The position numbers and the translations under genes were made by a program. Below, piece by piece: positions 17,337 through 25,314 of a stretch of DNA of 64,000 nt. This DNA is from Cellulomonas sp. Leaf334 (GTDB lineage Bacteria > Actinomycetota > Actinomycetes > Actinomycetales > Cellulomonadaceae), in assembly GCF_001424195.1 (NCBI RefSeq), contig NZ_LMOO01000001.1, positions 1,531,383 to 1,595,382 on the forward strand. Reading direction: 5' to 3'. Each line of letters begins with the position of its first letter. The stretch's first letter is position 1. Under the pieces are notes generated by a model. The model had not been told where the DNA came from and made no database searches. It saw only the letters and a program-made list of their open reading frames with translations.

Positions 17337-17854
17337 CGGTCCGCGCCGCCGAGCACGGGGAGCTCCACGCGCTCGCCCGCCTCGCGGCCCTGACGTTCCC
17401 GCTGGCCTGCCCGCCCGGCTCGACCGCGCAGGACCAGCAGTCCTTCATCGAGGCGGTGCTGTCGCCGCAGCGGTTCGCGGAGTACCTCGACGACCCCTCT
17501 CGCGACGTCCTCGTCGCCGGGGACGGCGAGCTCGTCGGCTACACGATGCTCGTCGCCGGGGAGCCCGCCGACGAGGACGTGCAGGCGGCACTCCACCTGC
17601 GCCCCACCATCGAGCTGTCCAAGTGCTACGTGCACCCCGACCACCACGGCGCCGGGATCGCGAACGCGCTCATGACCGCGTCGCTGGACGTCGCCCGCGG
17701 GCGCGGCGCACACGGGATGTGGCTCGGCGTGAACCAGCAGAACGCGCGCGCGCAGGCGTTCTACGTGCGGTCCGGCTTCGCCATCGTGGGCACCAAGCAC
17801 TTCACCGTCGGCACCCGCGTCGAGGACGACTACGTGCTCGAACGGCCCCTCTAG
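17333..17854 (+). CDS. GNAT-family N-acetyltransferase
   Basis: 173-residue acetyltransferase. The acetyl-CoA pyrophosphate loop is YVHPDHHGAGIANALM at about residues 98-113, followed by MWLGVNQQNARAQAFYVRSGFAIVGTK, the usual beta5/alpha4 region. The substrate cannot be predicted. The start overlaps the HAD phosphatase stop (GTGA), so the two are co-translated. The stop overlaps that of the convergent GH43 gene. Confidence 0.87.
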   Translation: MTVRAAEHGELHALARLAALTFPLACPPGSTAQDQQSFIEAVLSPQRFAEYLDDPSRDVLVAGDGELVGYTMLVAGEPADEDVQAALHLRPTIELSKCYVHPDHHGAGIANALMTASLDVARGRGAHGMWLGVNQQNARAQAFYVRSGFAIVGTKHFTVGTRVEDDYVLERPL

Positions 17855-18879
17855 CCCTGCTCCTGCTCGGCACGCGTCGTCGCCACCGGCCAGCCCTCGT
17901 CGTCCCACGCCAGCTCACGGATCTCGAGGCGGAAGTCGCCGCCGGCGGCCGCGTCGTAGTAGTGGAACGCGAGATGCCCCTGCGAGACGGACTGCCCGCC
18001 GGGTCCGACCATGTCCCCGGTCGTGGCCAGCAGCTGCTCGCCACCGTCCAGCGTCATCTCCTTGCCGGAGCGGTCGACGTACGGACCGGTGACGTCCTGG
18101 GAGCGCCCGACGGCCATGTTGTACGTCGAGTCGCTGCCCTTGCAGCAGGAGTCGCGCGAGACGAACAGGTAGTACCACCCGTCGCGCAGCACCAGGTAGG
18201 GCGCCTCGATCGCGTTCGGTGATCCCGTGCGGCTGGCGATGGTCGTCGGCTCGGCCCCGTCGACCGGCATGCCGGACGGCCAGGCCAGCTCGACCAGCTG
18301 GATGCCGCCCCAGAACGAGCCGAACGCCATCCACGGCGTGCCGTCCGCGTCGGTGATCACGCCGGGGTCGATCGCGTTGTAGTTCGTCTCCCCCGGCTCG
18401 GACCGGAGCACCTCGCCCTGGTCCACCCACGCGTAGTCGGGGTCGTCCGGGTCGAGCGTGGTGTTCGTCGTCAGGCCGATGGCCGACCGGTTGGAGCCGA
18501 ACGTGGACGCCGAGTAGTACAGGTAGAACGTGCCGTCGTGCTCGATCACCTCGGGCGCCCAGAAGTTCGACACACCGGGGACTGCCTCGTACGCCCACTC
18601 CGGGCGGGTCTTCGCGTCCCAGACGGTGCCGACGAGCTCCCACGTGAGGCCCTCGTCGGTGGACCGCCGGATCTGCGGGGAGCCGAGGCCCTTGCGGACG
18701 TCACCCGTGGAGAACACGTACCAGGGCTCCCCCTCGGCACCCACGACGAGGGCGGGGTCGTGGGTGTGGATGTCCCCGGTGAGGGACAGCGCCGTCGCGG
18801 CGGGTGGTTCCGGCGCACAGGCCGCGGTGCCGACCACCAGGGCGAGGGCGACCGCACCCGCCGCGACGACGCGGCGCAC
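17851..18879 (-). CDS. Lipoprotein GH43 endo-1,5-alpha-L-arabinanase-like enzyme
   Basis: 342-residue exported GH43. The signal peptide with a lipobox-like GTAAC puts the mature cysteine at residue 21, suggesting membrane anchoring on the outer face. Five-bladed propeller catalytic residues: D41 in HTHDPA (base), D171 in NAIDPG (pKa modulator) and E225 in NAIEAPYL (acid). These motifs and SFWGGIQL are typical of endo-arabinanases, which cut alpha-1,5-arabinan. Third gene of the leftward arabinan operon, 5 nt after GH51. The GTG at 18879 begins the signal peptide. Exo-arabinanase activity is a possible alternative. Confidence 0.88.
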   Translation of the reverse strand: MRRVVAAGAVALALVVGTAACAPEPPAATALSLTGDIHTHDPALVVGAEGEPWYVFSTGDVRKGLGSPQIRRSTDEGLTWELVGTVWDAKTRPEWAYEAVPGVSNFWAPEVIEHDGTFYLYYSASTFGSNRSAIGLTTNTTLDPDDPDYAWVDQGEVLRSEPGETNYNAIDPGVITDADGTPWMAFGSFWGGIQLVELAWPSGMPVDGAEPTTIASRTGSPNAIEAPYLVLRDGWYYLFVSRDSCCKGSDSTYNMAVGRSQDVTGPYVDRSGKEMTLDGGEQLLATTGDMVGPGGQSVSQGHLAFHYYDAAAGGDFRLEIRELAWDDEGWPVATTRAEQEQG

Positions 18880-18884
18880 GGCGG

Positions 18885-20393
18885 TCAGACCCCCAGCCGG
18901 ACGACGTTCCAGGACACCGGCGGCACCTGGACGGACACGCGGCCGTCGCGGACCGTCGCGGTCGCGTTGGGCCGCGGGACGACAGAGGTGTCGTCGTCGG
19001 CCGTCGCGGACCAGGTGTGGTCCGGGTTGGCCAGCGTGGTCGCCTCGACGACGCGCAGGCCCGGCAGCGAGCGGGCGTCGACCTCGAGCGTGACCGTCTC
19101 GGTCAGGGACCGGTTGACCGCGAACAGGGCGACGTCGCCCGTCTCGGCGTCGCGGGTGGCGACGGCGTCGACGAGCGCGGCGTCGCCGTACTTCGCCGTC
19201 TCGTAGGTCGGCGCCTCGACGGCGACCTGGAGGACGTCACCCTTCGCGTACCGGGACGCCTGCGCGAACGGGTGGAAGATCGTCTGCTTCCAGGACCGAC
19301 CACCGGGCTCGGTCATGATCGGCGCGATCACGTTGACCAGCTGCGCCAGCGACGCGGAGTGCACGCGGTCGGTGTGCCGCAGCAGCGAGATGAGCAGGTT
19401 CCCGACGACGACGGCGTCGGCGACGTTGTACCTGTCCTCCAGCAGCACGGGCGCGACGGGCCAGTCGTGCCCGGTGGGCGGCTTGGACTCGGCGCGGTGC
19501 TGGTACCAGACGTTCCACTCGTCGAACGAGATGTGGATCCGCTTGTCGAGCTTCTTGTGCGCGCGCACGGCGTCCGCGGTCGCGCTCACGGACTCGACGA
19601 AGTGGTCCATGTCCACGGCGGAGGCCAGGAACGAGCCGAGGTCGCCGTCCTCCTCCCAGTAGTACGCGTGGGCGGAGATGAGGTCGACCTGCTCGTACGC
19701 CTCCGTGAGCACGATCCGCTCCCACTCGCCGAACGTCGGGATGGCGACGCCCGACGAGCCGCACGCGACGAGCTCGAGATCCGGGTCGACCATCCGCATC
19801 GCGCGCCCGGTCTCGGCGGCGAGCCGGCCGTACTCGTAGGCGGTCTTGTGGCCGATCTGCCACGGACCGTCCATCTCGTTGCCCAGGCACCACATGCGGA
19901 TGTCGTACGGGTCCTCGGCGCCGTTGGCGCGGCGCTGGTCCGAGAGGCGCGTGCCGCCGCGGACGTTGCAGTACTCGAGCAGGTCGACGGCCTCCTGCAC
20001 GCCGCGCGTGCCCAGGTTCACGGCCATCATCGGCTCGACCTCGGCCAGCCTCGCCCAGCGCATGAACTCCTCGACGCCGACCGTGTTGGGGTCGGTGGAG
20101 TGCCACGCGAGGTCCAGCCGGGCGGGACGCTGGTCGCGCGGGCCGACGCCGTCCTCCCACCGGTAGCCGGAGACGAAGTTGCCGCCGGGGTAGCGCACCG
20201 TGCTGACGCCCAGCTCGCGGGTCAGCTCGAGCACGTCCTTGCGGAACCCGTCGGCGTCGGCAGTGGGGTGCTCGGGGTCGTGGATGCCGGTGTAGACGCA
20301 GCGGCCGAGGTGCTCGACGAACGAGCCGAACGTGCGCCGGCGGACCGGACCGACCCGGAAGGCCGGGTCGAGGGTGAGTCGGACGGGGATCAT
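18885..20393 (-). CDS. abfA: GH51 alpha-L-arabinofuranosidase
   Basis: 502-residue retaining arabinofuranosidase that removes terminal L-arabinofuranose from arabino-oligosaccharides. (beta/alpha)8 barrel, then a C-terminal beta domain ending VPPVSWNVVRLGV. The acid/base is E173 in WCLGNEMDGPWQ and the nucleophile E292 in ISFDEWNVWYQ. No signal peptide, so it is cytosolic and acts on imported oligosaccharides. The ATG at 20393 overlaps the GH27 stop as ATGA. Length and motifs match single-domain bacterial GH51 enzymes. Confidence 0.95.
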   Translation of the reverse strand: MIPVRLTLDPAFRVGPVRRRTFGSFVEHLGRCVYTGIHDPEHPTADADGFRKDVLELTRELGVSTVRYPGGNFVSGYRWEDGVGPRDQRPARLDLAWHSTDPNTVGVEEFMRWARLAEVEPMMAVNLGTRGVQEAVDLLEYCNVRGGTRLSDQRRANGAEDPYDIRMWCLGNEMDGPWQIGHKTAYEYGRLAAETGRAMRMVDPDLELVACGSSGVAIPTFGEWERIVLTEAYEQVDLISAHAYYWEEDGDLGSFLASAVDMDHFVESVSATADAVRAHKKLDKRIHISFDEWNVWYQHRAESKPPTGHDWPVAPVLLEDRYNVADAVVVGNLLISLLRHTDRVHSASLAQLVNVIAPIMTEPGGRSWKQTIFHPFAQASRYAKGDVLQVAVEAPTYETAKYGDAALVDAVATRDAETGDVALFAVNRSLTETVTLEVDARSLPGLRVVEATTLANPDHTWSATADDDTSVVPRPNATATVRDGRVSVQVPPVSWNVVRLGV

Positions 20394-21715
20394 GAGGTCT
20401 CCTGGTTCGGTCGGGTGTCGAGTGCGGTCCAGCGCACCCCGTGGGACGGGACGTCGAGGACGAGCGCCCCCTCCGGCTCCCACGCGGTCGGGTGCAGGTC
20501 GGGCGTGGTCCCGGGGTCCCACAGGTCGCGGGCGGTCCAGGTGTCCGCGGCGGCGACGTGGCCGACGAGGGACGCGAGCGGTACCGACACCGTCCGCGAC
20601 GAGGGTCCGGTCCAGAAGGCGGCGACGTAGGTCGTCGCCCCCTCGACCGCTGTCCAGACGATGAGCTCGCCGTCGTCGAGGGGCTCGCGGACGAGCTCGC
20701 GCCCGTCCGTCGCGTGCTTCAGCACGTGCCCGACGGCCGGGTTGGCCAGCAGGTCGAGCGTCGCGGGGTCGCTGGTCGGCAGGTCTCCCCCGACCATCAG
20801 CGGCGAGCGGGCCATCACCCAGAGCGTGAGGATCGTGCGCTGCTCGTCGGGGGTGAGCCGGCTGTGCCGGTCGTCGCCGCGCTCGGCGCGCAGACCGATC
20901 CGGCCGAGCGGCAGCATGTCGGCGTCGGCCCAGCCGCCGGGGCGCTGGAACGGCGCCCACCGCGCGAGCCGCGCGAACTGGGCGTGCACGTCGTCCCAGC
21001 GGTCCCACAGGTCGTCGGAGATGCGCCACATCTGGGCGTGCTCGCGCAGGTGGTCGACGTGTGCCGTGGACAGGTGGGTGCCGGGCGAGAGGGACAGGAC
21101 GATGTCCCGGCCCGAGCGCTCGATCGCCCGCGCCCACGCCTCGACCGCGTCCGGGTGGTAGGGCGCGAGCATGTCGTCGACCTTGAGGAAGTCGACGCCC
21201 CAGCCCGCGAGCTGCGCGACCAGGCCGTCGAGGTAGGCCTGCGCGGCGGGGTGGTCGTGGTCGAGCCCGTAGTTGTCCTCGTTCCACGGGCAGACCGAGG
21301 TGGTGTCGGCGGCGTCGCGCGCGGTCCAGGCGGTGCCCTCGACGGGGAGGTCCGCGTCGAGGGCGATCCGCGGGATGCCGCGCATCAGGTGGACGCCGAA
21401 CCGCAGGCCGAGGGCGTGCACGGCGTCGGCGAGCGGTCCGAAGCCGCGCCCGCCGGCGGCCGACGGGAACCGGTTCTCGGTGGGGAGCTGGCGTCCGAAC
21501 GCGTCGAGGACGAGCGTCGAGCCGTCGTTGTAGCCGTGCGCGCGGGCCGCGGGGTCGTACCAGTCGATGTCGACGACGACGGTGTCCCAGCCGTGCGGCA
21601 GGAGGCGCTCGGCCAGCACCGCCGCGTTGGCGAGGACCTCGTCCTGCGTCACCGTGGTCCCGAAGCTGTCCCAGCTGTTCCACCCCATGGGCGGTGTCTG
21701 CGCGTGGCGCGACAT
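20390..21715 (-). CDS. GH27 glycosidase, probably beta-L-arabinopyranosidase type
   Basis: 441 residues without a signal peptide. GH27 motifs: TPPMGWNSWDSFG at the N-terminus and FLKVDDML with the nucleophile Asp. Alpha-galactosidases usually have two adjacent Asp residues (IDDCW) that hold the galactose C4/C6 hydroxyls; here the segment reads VVVDIDW, with Ile50 at the second position. As I recall, an Asp-to-Ile change at this point marks the Streptomyces avermitilis beta-L-arabinopyranosidase of GH27. Operon position with GH51 and GH43 agrees. First gene of the leftward operon; ATG at 21715. Alpha-galactosidase remains possible. Confidence 0.85.
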   Translation of the reverse strand: MSRHAQTPPMGWNSWDSFGTTVTQDEVLANAAVLAERLLPHGWDTVVVDIDWYDPAARAHGYNDGSTLVLDAFGRQLPTENRFPSAAGGRGFGPLADAVHALGLRFGVHLMRGIPRIALDADLPVEGTAWTARDAADTTSVCPWNEDNYGLDHDHPAAQAYLDGLVAQLAGWGVDFLKVDDMLAPYHPDAVEAWARAIERSGRDIVLSLSPGTHLSTAHVDHLREHAQMWRISDDLWDRWDDVHAQFARLARWAPFQRPGGWADADMLPLGRIGLRAERGDDRHSRLTPDEQRTILTLWVMARSPLMVGGDLPTSDPATLDLLANPAVGHVLKHATDGRELVREPLDDGELIVWTAVEGATTYVAAFWTGPSSRTVSVPLASLVGHVAAADTWTARDLWDPGTTPDLHPTAWEPEGALVLDVPSHGVRWTALDTRPNQETS

Positions 21716-21741
21716 CCGAAGGCCCCCTTGCCCGTCGTCTT

Positions 21742-21755
21742 CTACATCGTTGTAG
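21742..21755. promoter_or_regulatory. LacI-type operator O1, leftward arabinan operon
   Basis: CTACATCGTTGTAG, an interrupted palindrome (CTACA-N4-TGTAG), extended to TCTACATCGTTGTAGA at 21741-21756. It sits 26 nt before the GH27 start. An exact copy occurs at 21841-21854 and at 28339-28352. Placement just downstream of a good promoter suggests repression by blocking initiation. Confidence 0.82.
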
Positions 21756-21759
21756 ACGC

Positions 21760-21788
21760 ATCATGCATGGCCGTTCCCATGCCGTCAA
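21760..21788 (-). promoter_or_regulatory. Promoter of GH27-GH51-GH43 operon
   Basis: On the minus strand TTGACG (21788-21783) and CATGAT (21765-21760) are separated by 17 bp. Operator O1 begins 4 bp beyond the -10 box, covering the expected transcription start. Inferred from spacing and hexamer quality. Confidence 0.6.
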
Positions 21789-21810
21789 CCGACCGTTACA
21801 CGTTCGTGGC

Positions 21811-21840
21811 TTGACCCGGCGCCGGTTCTCGTGCCATGTT
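21811..21840 (+). promoter_or_regulatory. Promoter of the arabinan-oligosaccharide transporter operon
   Basis: TTGACC (21811-21816) and CATGTT (21835-21840) with an 18-bp spacer, immediately followed by operator O2. It lies back to back with the leftward promoter. The predicted 5' leader to the SBP start is about 135 nt. Confidence 0.6.
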
Positions 21841-21854
21841 CTACATCGTTGTAG
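21841..21854. promoter_or_regulatory. LacI-type operator O2, transporter operon
   Basis: Exact copy of CTACATCGTTGTAG directly after the -10 box. A degenerate second copy, GATCAACGTTGTAG, follows at 21854-21867 and keeps 10 of 14 bases including the whole right half, so a second weaker contact is possible. Confidence 0.82.
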
Positions 21855-21981
21855 ATCAACGTTGTAGATGCAGCGTTCGATCAAGCGAATGAGGTCAACG
21901 ACGACCCTGACGGACCAGCCCCACACCGGGTCCCGACGCGACCGTGACCTCGCACATCCTTGGGATCTGGGAGGCAGGACG

Positions 21982-23337
21982 ATGAAGAGGAACAGGCTCA
22001 TCGCAGGCGCCGTGTGCGCCGCGGTCGCCGGTGCGCTCACGCTGACGGCGTGCAGCGACGGCGGCGACGGCGGAAGCGACAGCGGCGAGAAGGAGATCAC
22101 GTTCATGTTCCGGGGCGGCCCGGACGAGAAGGCCGCCTACGAGGCCGCCATCAAGAAGTACACCGAGGACACCGGCGTCAAGGTGAAGGTCATCGTGACC
22201 GACGCCGACCAGTACGCCACCAAGCTCCAGGCGGCCGTGGCCGGCAACAACGTGCCCGACGTGTTCTACATCGAGCAGGCAACCCTCCAGTCGTACGTGA
22301 GCTCGGGCGTCCTGCTGGACATCACCGAGCAGGTCGACGCCAGCGGAATCGACCTGGACAACATCTGGCAGTACGGCGTCGACTCCTACCGCTTCGACGG
22401 CGAGCTCCAGGGCACCCCGGACGGCAAGCTCTACGGCCTGCCCAAGGACGTCGGCCCGTTCTCGTTCGGCTACAACAAGACCATGCTCGAGGCCGCGGGC
22501 ATCCCGCTGCCCGACAAGGACACCCCGCTCACGTGGGACGAGTTCGTCGACATCAGCAAGCAGCTCACCGTGGACAACAACGGCGACGGCGCCGCCGACC
22601 AGTGGGGCACCGGGCTCAACGTCCAGTGGAACCTGCAGTCGCTGGTCTGGAGCAACGGCGGCGACTGGACCAACGAGGACCGCACCGAGGTCACCGTGGA
22701 CACCCCCGAGTTCGCCGATGCCCTGCAGAAGTTCGCGGACCTGACGAACGTCGACAAGGTCACGCCGTCCGCCTCGGACGCCGCGACGCTCGACACCTAC
22801 CAGCGGTGGATGGCCGGCGAGATCGGCTTCTTCCCCGTCGGCCCGTGGGACGTCTCGGTCTACAACGAGCTCGACTTCGAGTACGACCTGATCCCCTGGC
22901 CCACCGTCGGTGACGGCGGCACGGCCACCTGGCTCGGCTCGCTCGGCATCGGCGTCTCCGCGACGTCGAAGCACCCGGACGACGCGGTCAAGCTCGTCAC
23001 GTACCTGAGCGGCGACGCCGACGCCCAGCAGACGCTCGTCGACGCCAACATCCAGATCCCGAACCTCATCGACATGGCTGAGGCCTGGGCCGCGGAGGAG
23101 GGCGCCGAGCCCGCGAACCGCCAGGAGTTCCTGGACATCGCGCAGGACTACGGACGGGCGATGCCCGCGGCCTTCACCTACGGCGCCGAGTGGTACGACG
23201 AGCTCTGGACCAACATCCAGCCCGTGATCGACGGTGAGCAGACCGCCGCCGACTACCTCGCGGAGGTCCAGCCGAAGATGCAGAACCTCCTCGACGAGTC
23301 GAACGCCAACGCCGAGCAGGCCGCGGCCGGCAACTAG
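21982..23337 (+). CDS. Sugar ABC transporter substrate-binding lipoprotein (CUT1)
   Basis: 451-residue family 1 solute-binding protein. Signal peptide with lipobox LTAC (Cys at about residue 27), an acidic Gly/Ser linker, then EITFMFRGGPDEKAAYEAAI and the usual NVPDVFYIEQATL and WDEFVDISKQL blocks. Probably captures arabino-oligosaccharides at the membrane surface; the ligand is inferred from operon context. The ATG at 21982 is preceded by GGGAGG. It heads the rightward operon and is followed by a tandem stop-codon repeat and a strong hairpin before the permeases. Confidence 0.92.
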   Translation: MKRNRLIAGAVCAAVAGALTLTACSDGGDGGSDSGEKEITFMFRGGPDEKAAYEAAIKKYTEDTGVKVKVIVTDADQYATKLQAAVAGNNVPDVFYIEQATLQSYVSSGVLLDITEQVDASGIDLDNIWQYGVDSYRFDGELQGTPDGKLYGLPKDVGPFSFGYNKTMLEAAGIPLPDKDTPLTWDEFVDISKQLTVDNNGDGAADQWGTGLNVQWNLQSLVWSNGGDWTNEDRTEVTVDTPEFADALQKFADLTNVDKVTPSASDAATLDTYQRWMAGEIGFFPVGPWDVSVYNELDFEYDLIPWPTVGDGGTATWLGSLGIGVSATSKHPDDAVKLVTYLSGDADAQQTLVDANIQIPNLIDMAEAWAAEEGAEPANRQEFLDIAQDYGRAMPAAFTYGAEWYDELWTNIQPVIDGEQTAADYLAEVQPKMQNLLDESNANAEQAAAGN

Positions 23338-23367
23338 TCGGCAAGTAGTCGGCAAGTAGTCGGCACG
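23335..23367 (+). repeat. Triplicated 11-bp repeat carrying the SBP stop codon
   Basis: Three tandem copies of TAGTCGGCAAG (last one TAGTCGGCACG) at 23335, 23346 and 23357, followed by another TAG at 23368. The first TAG is the real stop. Because the unit is 11 bp long, successive TAGs fall in all three forward frames, forming a complete three-frame translation stop. Confidence 0.9.
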
Positions 23368-23387
23368 TAGCACCACCTCCTCCCTGT

Positions 23388-23421
23388 CCCCGCCGCCCGG
23401 GCACGCCCCCGGGCGGCGGGG
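23388..23421 (+). terminator. Intercistronic hairpin behind the SBP gene
   Basis: Perfect 14-bp GC stem (23388-23401 with 23408-23421) and a 6-nt loop, ending 20 nt before the first permease. No T-tract follows. Such hairpins after binding-protein genes usually protect the SBP message from 3' decay or partly terminate, giving more binding protein than permease. Confidence 0.8.
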
Positions 23422-23441
23422 CCCCTGGAAAGGTTTCCGAG

Positions 23442-24386
23442 ATGACCGCGACCGTCGAGTCGACCACCACTGGGCTCACGTCCGAGCAACGCGCGAAGCA
23501 CGCCAACCGGCGCCTGCACCGCACGGAGCACCGCTGGGCCCTCGCGTTCGTCGCCGCCCCGATCATCGGCTTCCTGCTGTTCACGCTGTACCCGATCGGC
23601 TTCGCGGTGTACGCGTCGCTGACCAGCTGGAACGGCCTGGGTCCCATGACCTTCGTCGGGCTCGACAACTACGTGACGCTGTTCGGCGACGAGTACTTCC
23701 GCATCTCGCTGTACAACACGTTCTTCTACATGATCGGCATCCCGATCGGCCTGGCGCTCTCGCTGCTGCTGGCCCTCGCGCTGAACCGCAAGATCCCCGG
23801 CCGCACGGCGTTCCGCACCATCTACTACGTGCCGGTGATCTCGTCGCTGGCCGCCATCGCGATCGTGTGGCAGTTCGCCTACAACGGTGACTTCGGCCTG
23901 ATCAACCAGGTGCTCGCCTGGTTCGGGATCGAGGGCCCCGACTGGCTGCAGGACACCGCCACGGTCAAGCCCGCGATCATCATCATGGCCATCTGGAAGG
24001 GCCTCGGGTACTCGATGCTGCTGTACCTGGCGGCGATCCAGGGCGTCCCGGCGTCGCTGCACGAGGCGGCCGCGCTGGACGGCGCGAACGCCTTCCAGCG
24101 GCTGCGGAACATCACCCTGCCCATGGTCCGGCCGGTGACCTTCTTCCTGGTCGTCACCAACATCATCGCCGGGTCCCAGATCTTCACCGAGATCAACATC
24201 ATGACCCCGGCCGGCGGCCCCGAGTTCAGCTCCGCCTCGATCGTCTGGTACATCGTCCGCAAGGCGTTCAAGTACCAGCAGATGGGGTACGCGACGGCGA
24301 TGTCGATCGTCCTCGGGATCCTCGTCTTCGTCATCACCTTCATCCAGTTCCGCCTCAACCGGCGCAACAGCTTCAGCATCGACTGA
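23442..24386 (+). CDS. Sugar ABC transporter permease (MalF-like)
   Basis: 314 residues with six membrane helices after a cytosolic N-terminus of about 35 residues. The EAA loop that contacts the ATPase reads EAAALDGANAFQRLRNITLPMVRP. MalF-type CUT1 permease. The ATG at 23442 follows the intergenic hairpin. Partner of the next permease, 25 nt downstream. No ATPase gene is present in the operon; CUT1 systems of this group normally use a shared MsiK-type ATPase encoded elsewhere. Confidence 0.93.
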   Translation: MTATVESTTTGLTSEQRAKHANRRLHRTEHRWALAFVAAPIIGFLLFTLYPIGFAVYASLTSWNGLGPMTFVGLDNYVTLFGDEYFRISLYNTFFYMIGIPIGLALSLLLALALNRKIPGRTAFRTIYYVPVISSLAAIAIVWQFAYNGDFGLINQVLAWFGIEGPDWLQDTATVKPAIIIMAIWKGLGYSMLLYLAAIQGVPASLHEAAALDGANAFQRLRNITLPMVRPVTFFLVVTNIIAGSQIFTEINIMTPAGGPEFSSASIVWYIVRKAFKYQQMGYATAMSIVLGILVFVITFIQFRLNRRNSFSID

Positions 24387-24411
24387 GGAAGAAACCGGAG
24401 ACGCAGCCACC

Positions 24412-25308
24412 ATGGCCACGACCTTGATGAAGCCCCCCACCCCGGCGCTGAAGGACAAGCCCCGCACGGGCGCCCAGCGCGAGAACCGCCTCGGCAACGC
24501 CGCCCTGTTCCTCCTGCTCGCGGTCGGCTCGGTCGCGATGCTGGCGCCGCTGCTCTGGATGCTCACGACCGCCCTGAAGACCAAGGTGCAGGTCTTCGCC
24601 CTGCCCCCGGTCTGGATCCCGGACCCGCCGCAGTGGGACACGTTCGTGCGGATGTGGACCGAGGCCCCGATCCTGTCCGGCTTCAAGAACAGCCTCATCG
24701 TCGCCCTCAGCGTGACGATCATCGGGACGTTCACGTCCGCGCTCGCCGCGTTCGCGCTGGCCAAGCTGCGGCTGCCCTACAAGAACGCGATCTTCCTCGT
24801 CCTGCTGTCGGGCCTGATGGTGCCGTACCCGACGATCATGATCCCGCAGTTCGTGATGTTCTCCCGGCTGCACTGGGTGGACACCCTGCTGCCGCTGATC
24901 GTCCCCCTGCTGTTCGGGAACATCATCATGATCTTCTTCCTGCGGCAGTACCTGTCGACCGTCCCCGACTCCATGATCGAGGCCGCGAAGATCGACGGCG
25001 CGTCCTACCTGCAGATCTTCCGCGTGATGATCCTGCCGATGATCCGCCCGGCCATCGCCGCCCAGTTCATCCTCTGGTTCATGTACATCTGGAACGACTA
25101 CCTGGCGCCGATCCTGTACCTGAACACCCCCGAGAAGCAGACGCTCCAGGTGGTCATCGCCAACCTCAACGTGGAGTTCGCGACGCAGCGCGACTACCCG
25201 CTGATCATGGCCGCGTCGTTCGTCGCGCTGCTGCCGATCCTGGTCGTGTTCCTCATCTTCCAGCGGCAGATCATCGAGTCCGTCGCGCTCACGGGCTCGA
25301 AGGGCTGA
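24412..25308 (+). CDS. Sugar ABC transporter permease (MalG-like)
   Basis: 298 residues, six predicted membrane helices, EAA loop EAAKIDGASYLQIFRVMILPMIRP, and a C-terminus ending RQIIESVALTGSKG as in MalG-type CUT1 permeases. Forms the channel with the preceding permease. The start ATG at 24412 is 25 nt after the upstream stop; the stop lies 6 nt before the GH43 gene, so the enzyme is co-transcribed with the transporter. Confidence 0.93.
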   Translation: MATTLMKPPTPALKDKPRTGAQRENRLGNAALFLLLAVGSVAMLAPLLWMLTTALKTKVQVFALPPVWIPDPPQWDTFVRMWTEAPILSGFKNSLIVALSVTIIGTFTSALAAFALAKLRLPYKNAIFLVLLSGLMVPYPTIMIPQFVMFSRLHWVDTLLPLIVPLLFGNIIMIFFLRQYLSTVPDSMIEAAKIDGASYLQIFRVMILPMIRPAIAAQFILWFMYIWNDYLAPILYLNTPEKQTLQVVIANLNVEFATQRDYPLIMAASFVALLPILVVFLIFQRQIIESVALTGSKG

Positions 25309-25314
25309 GCGCAG

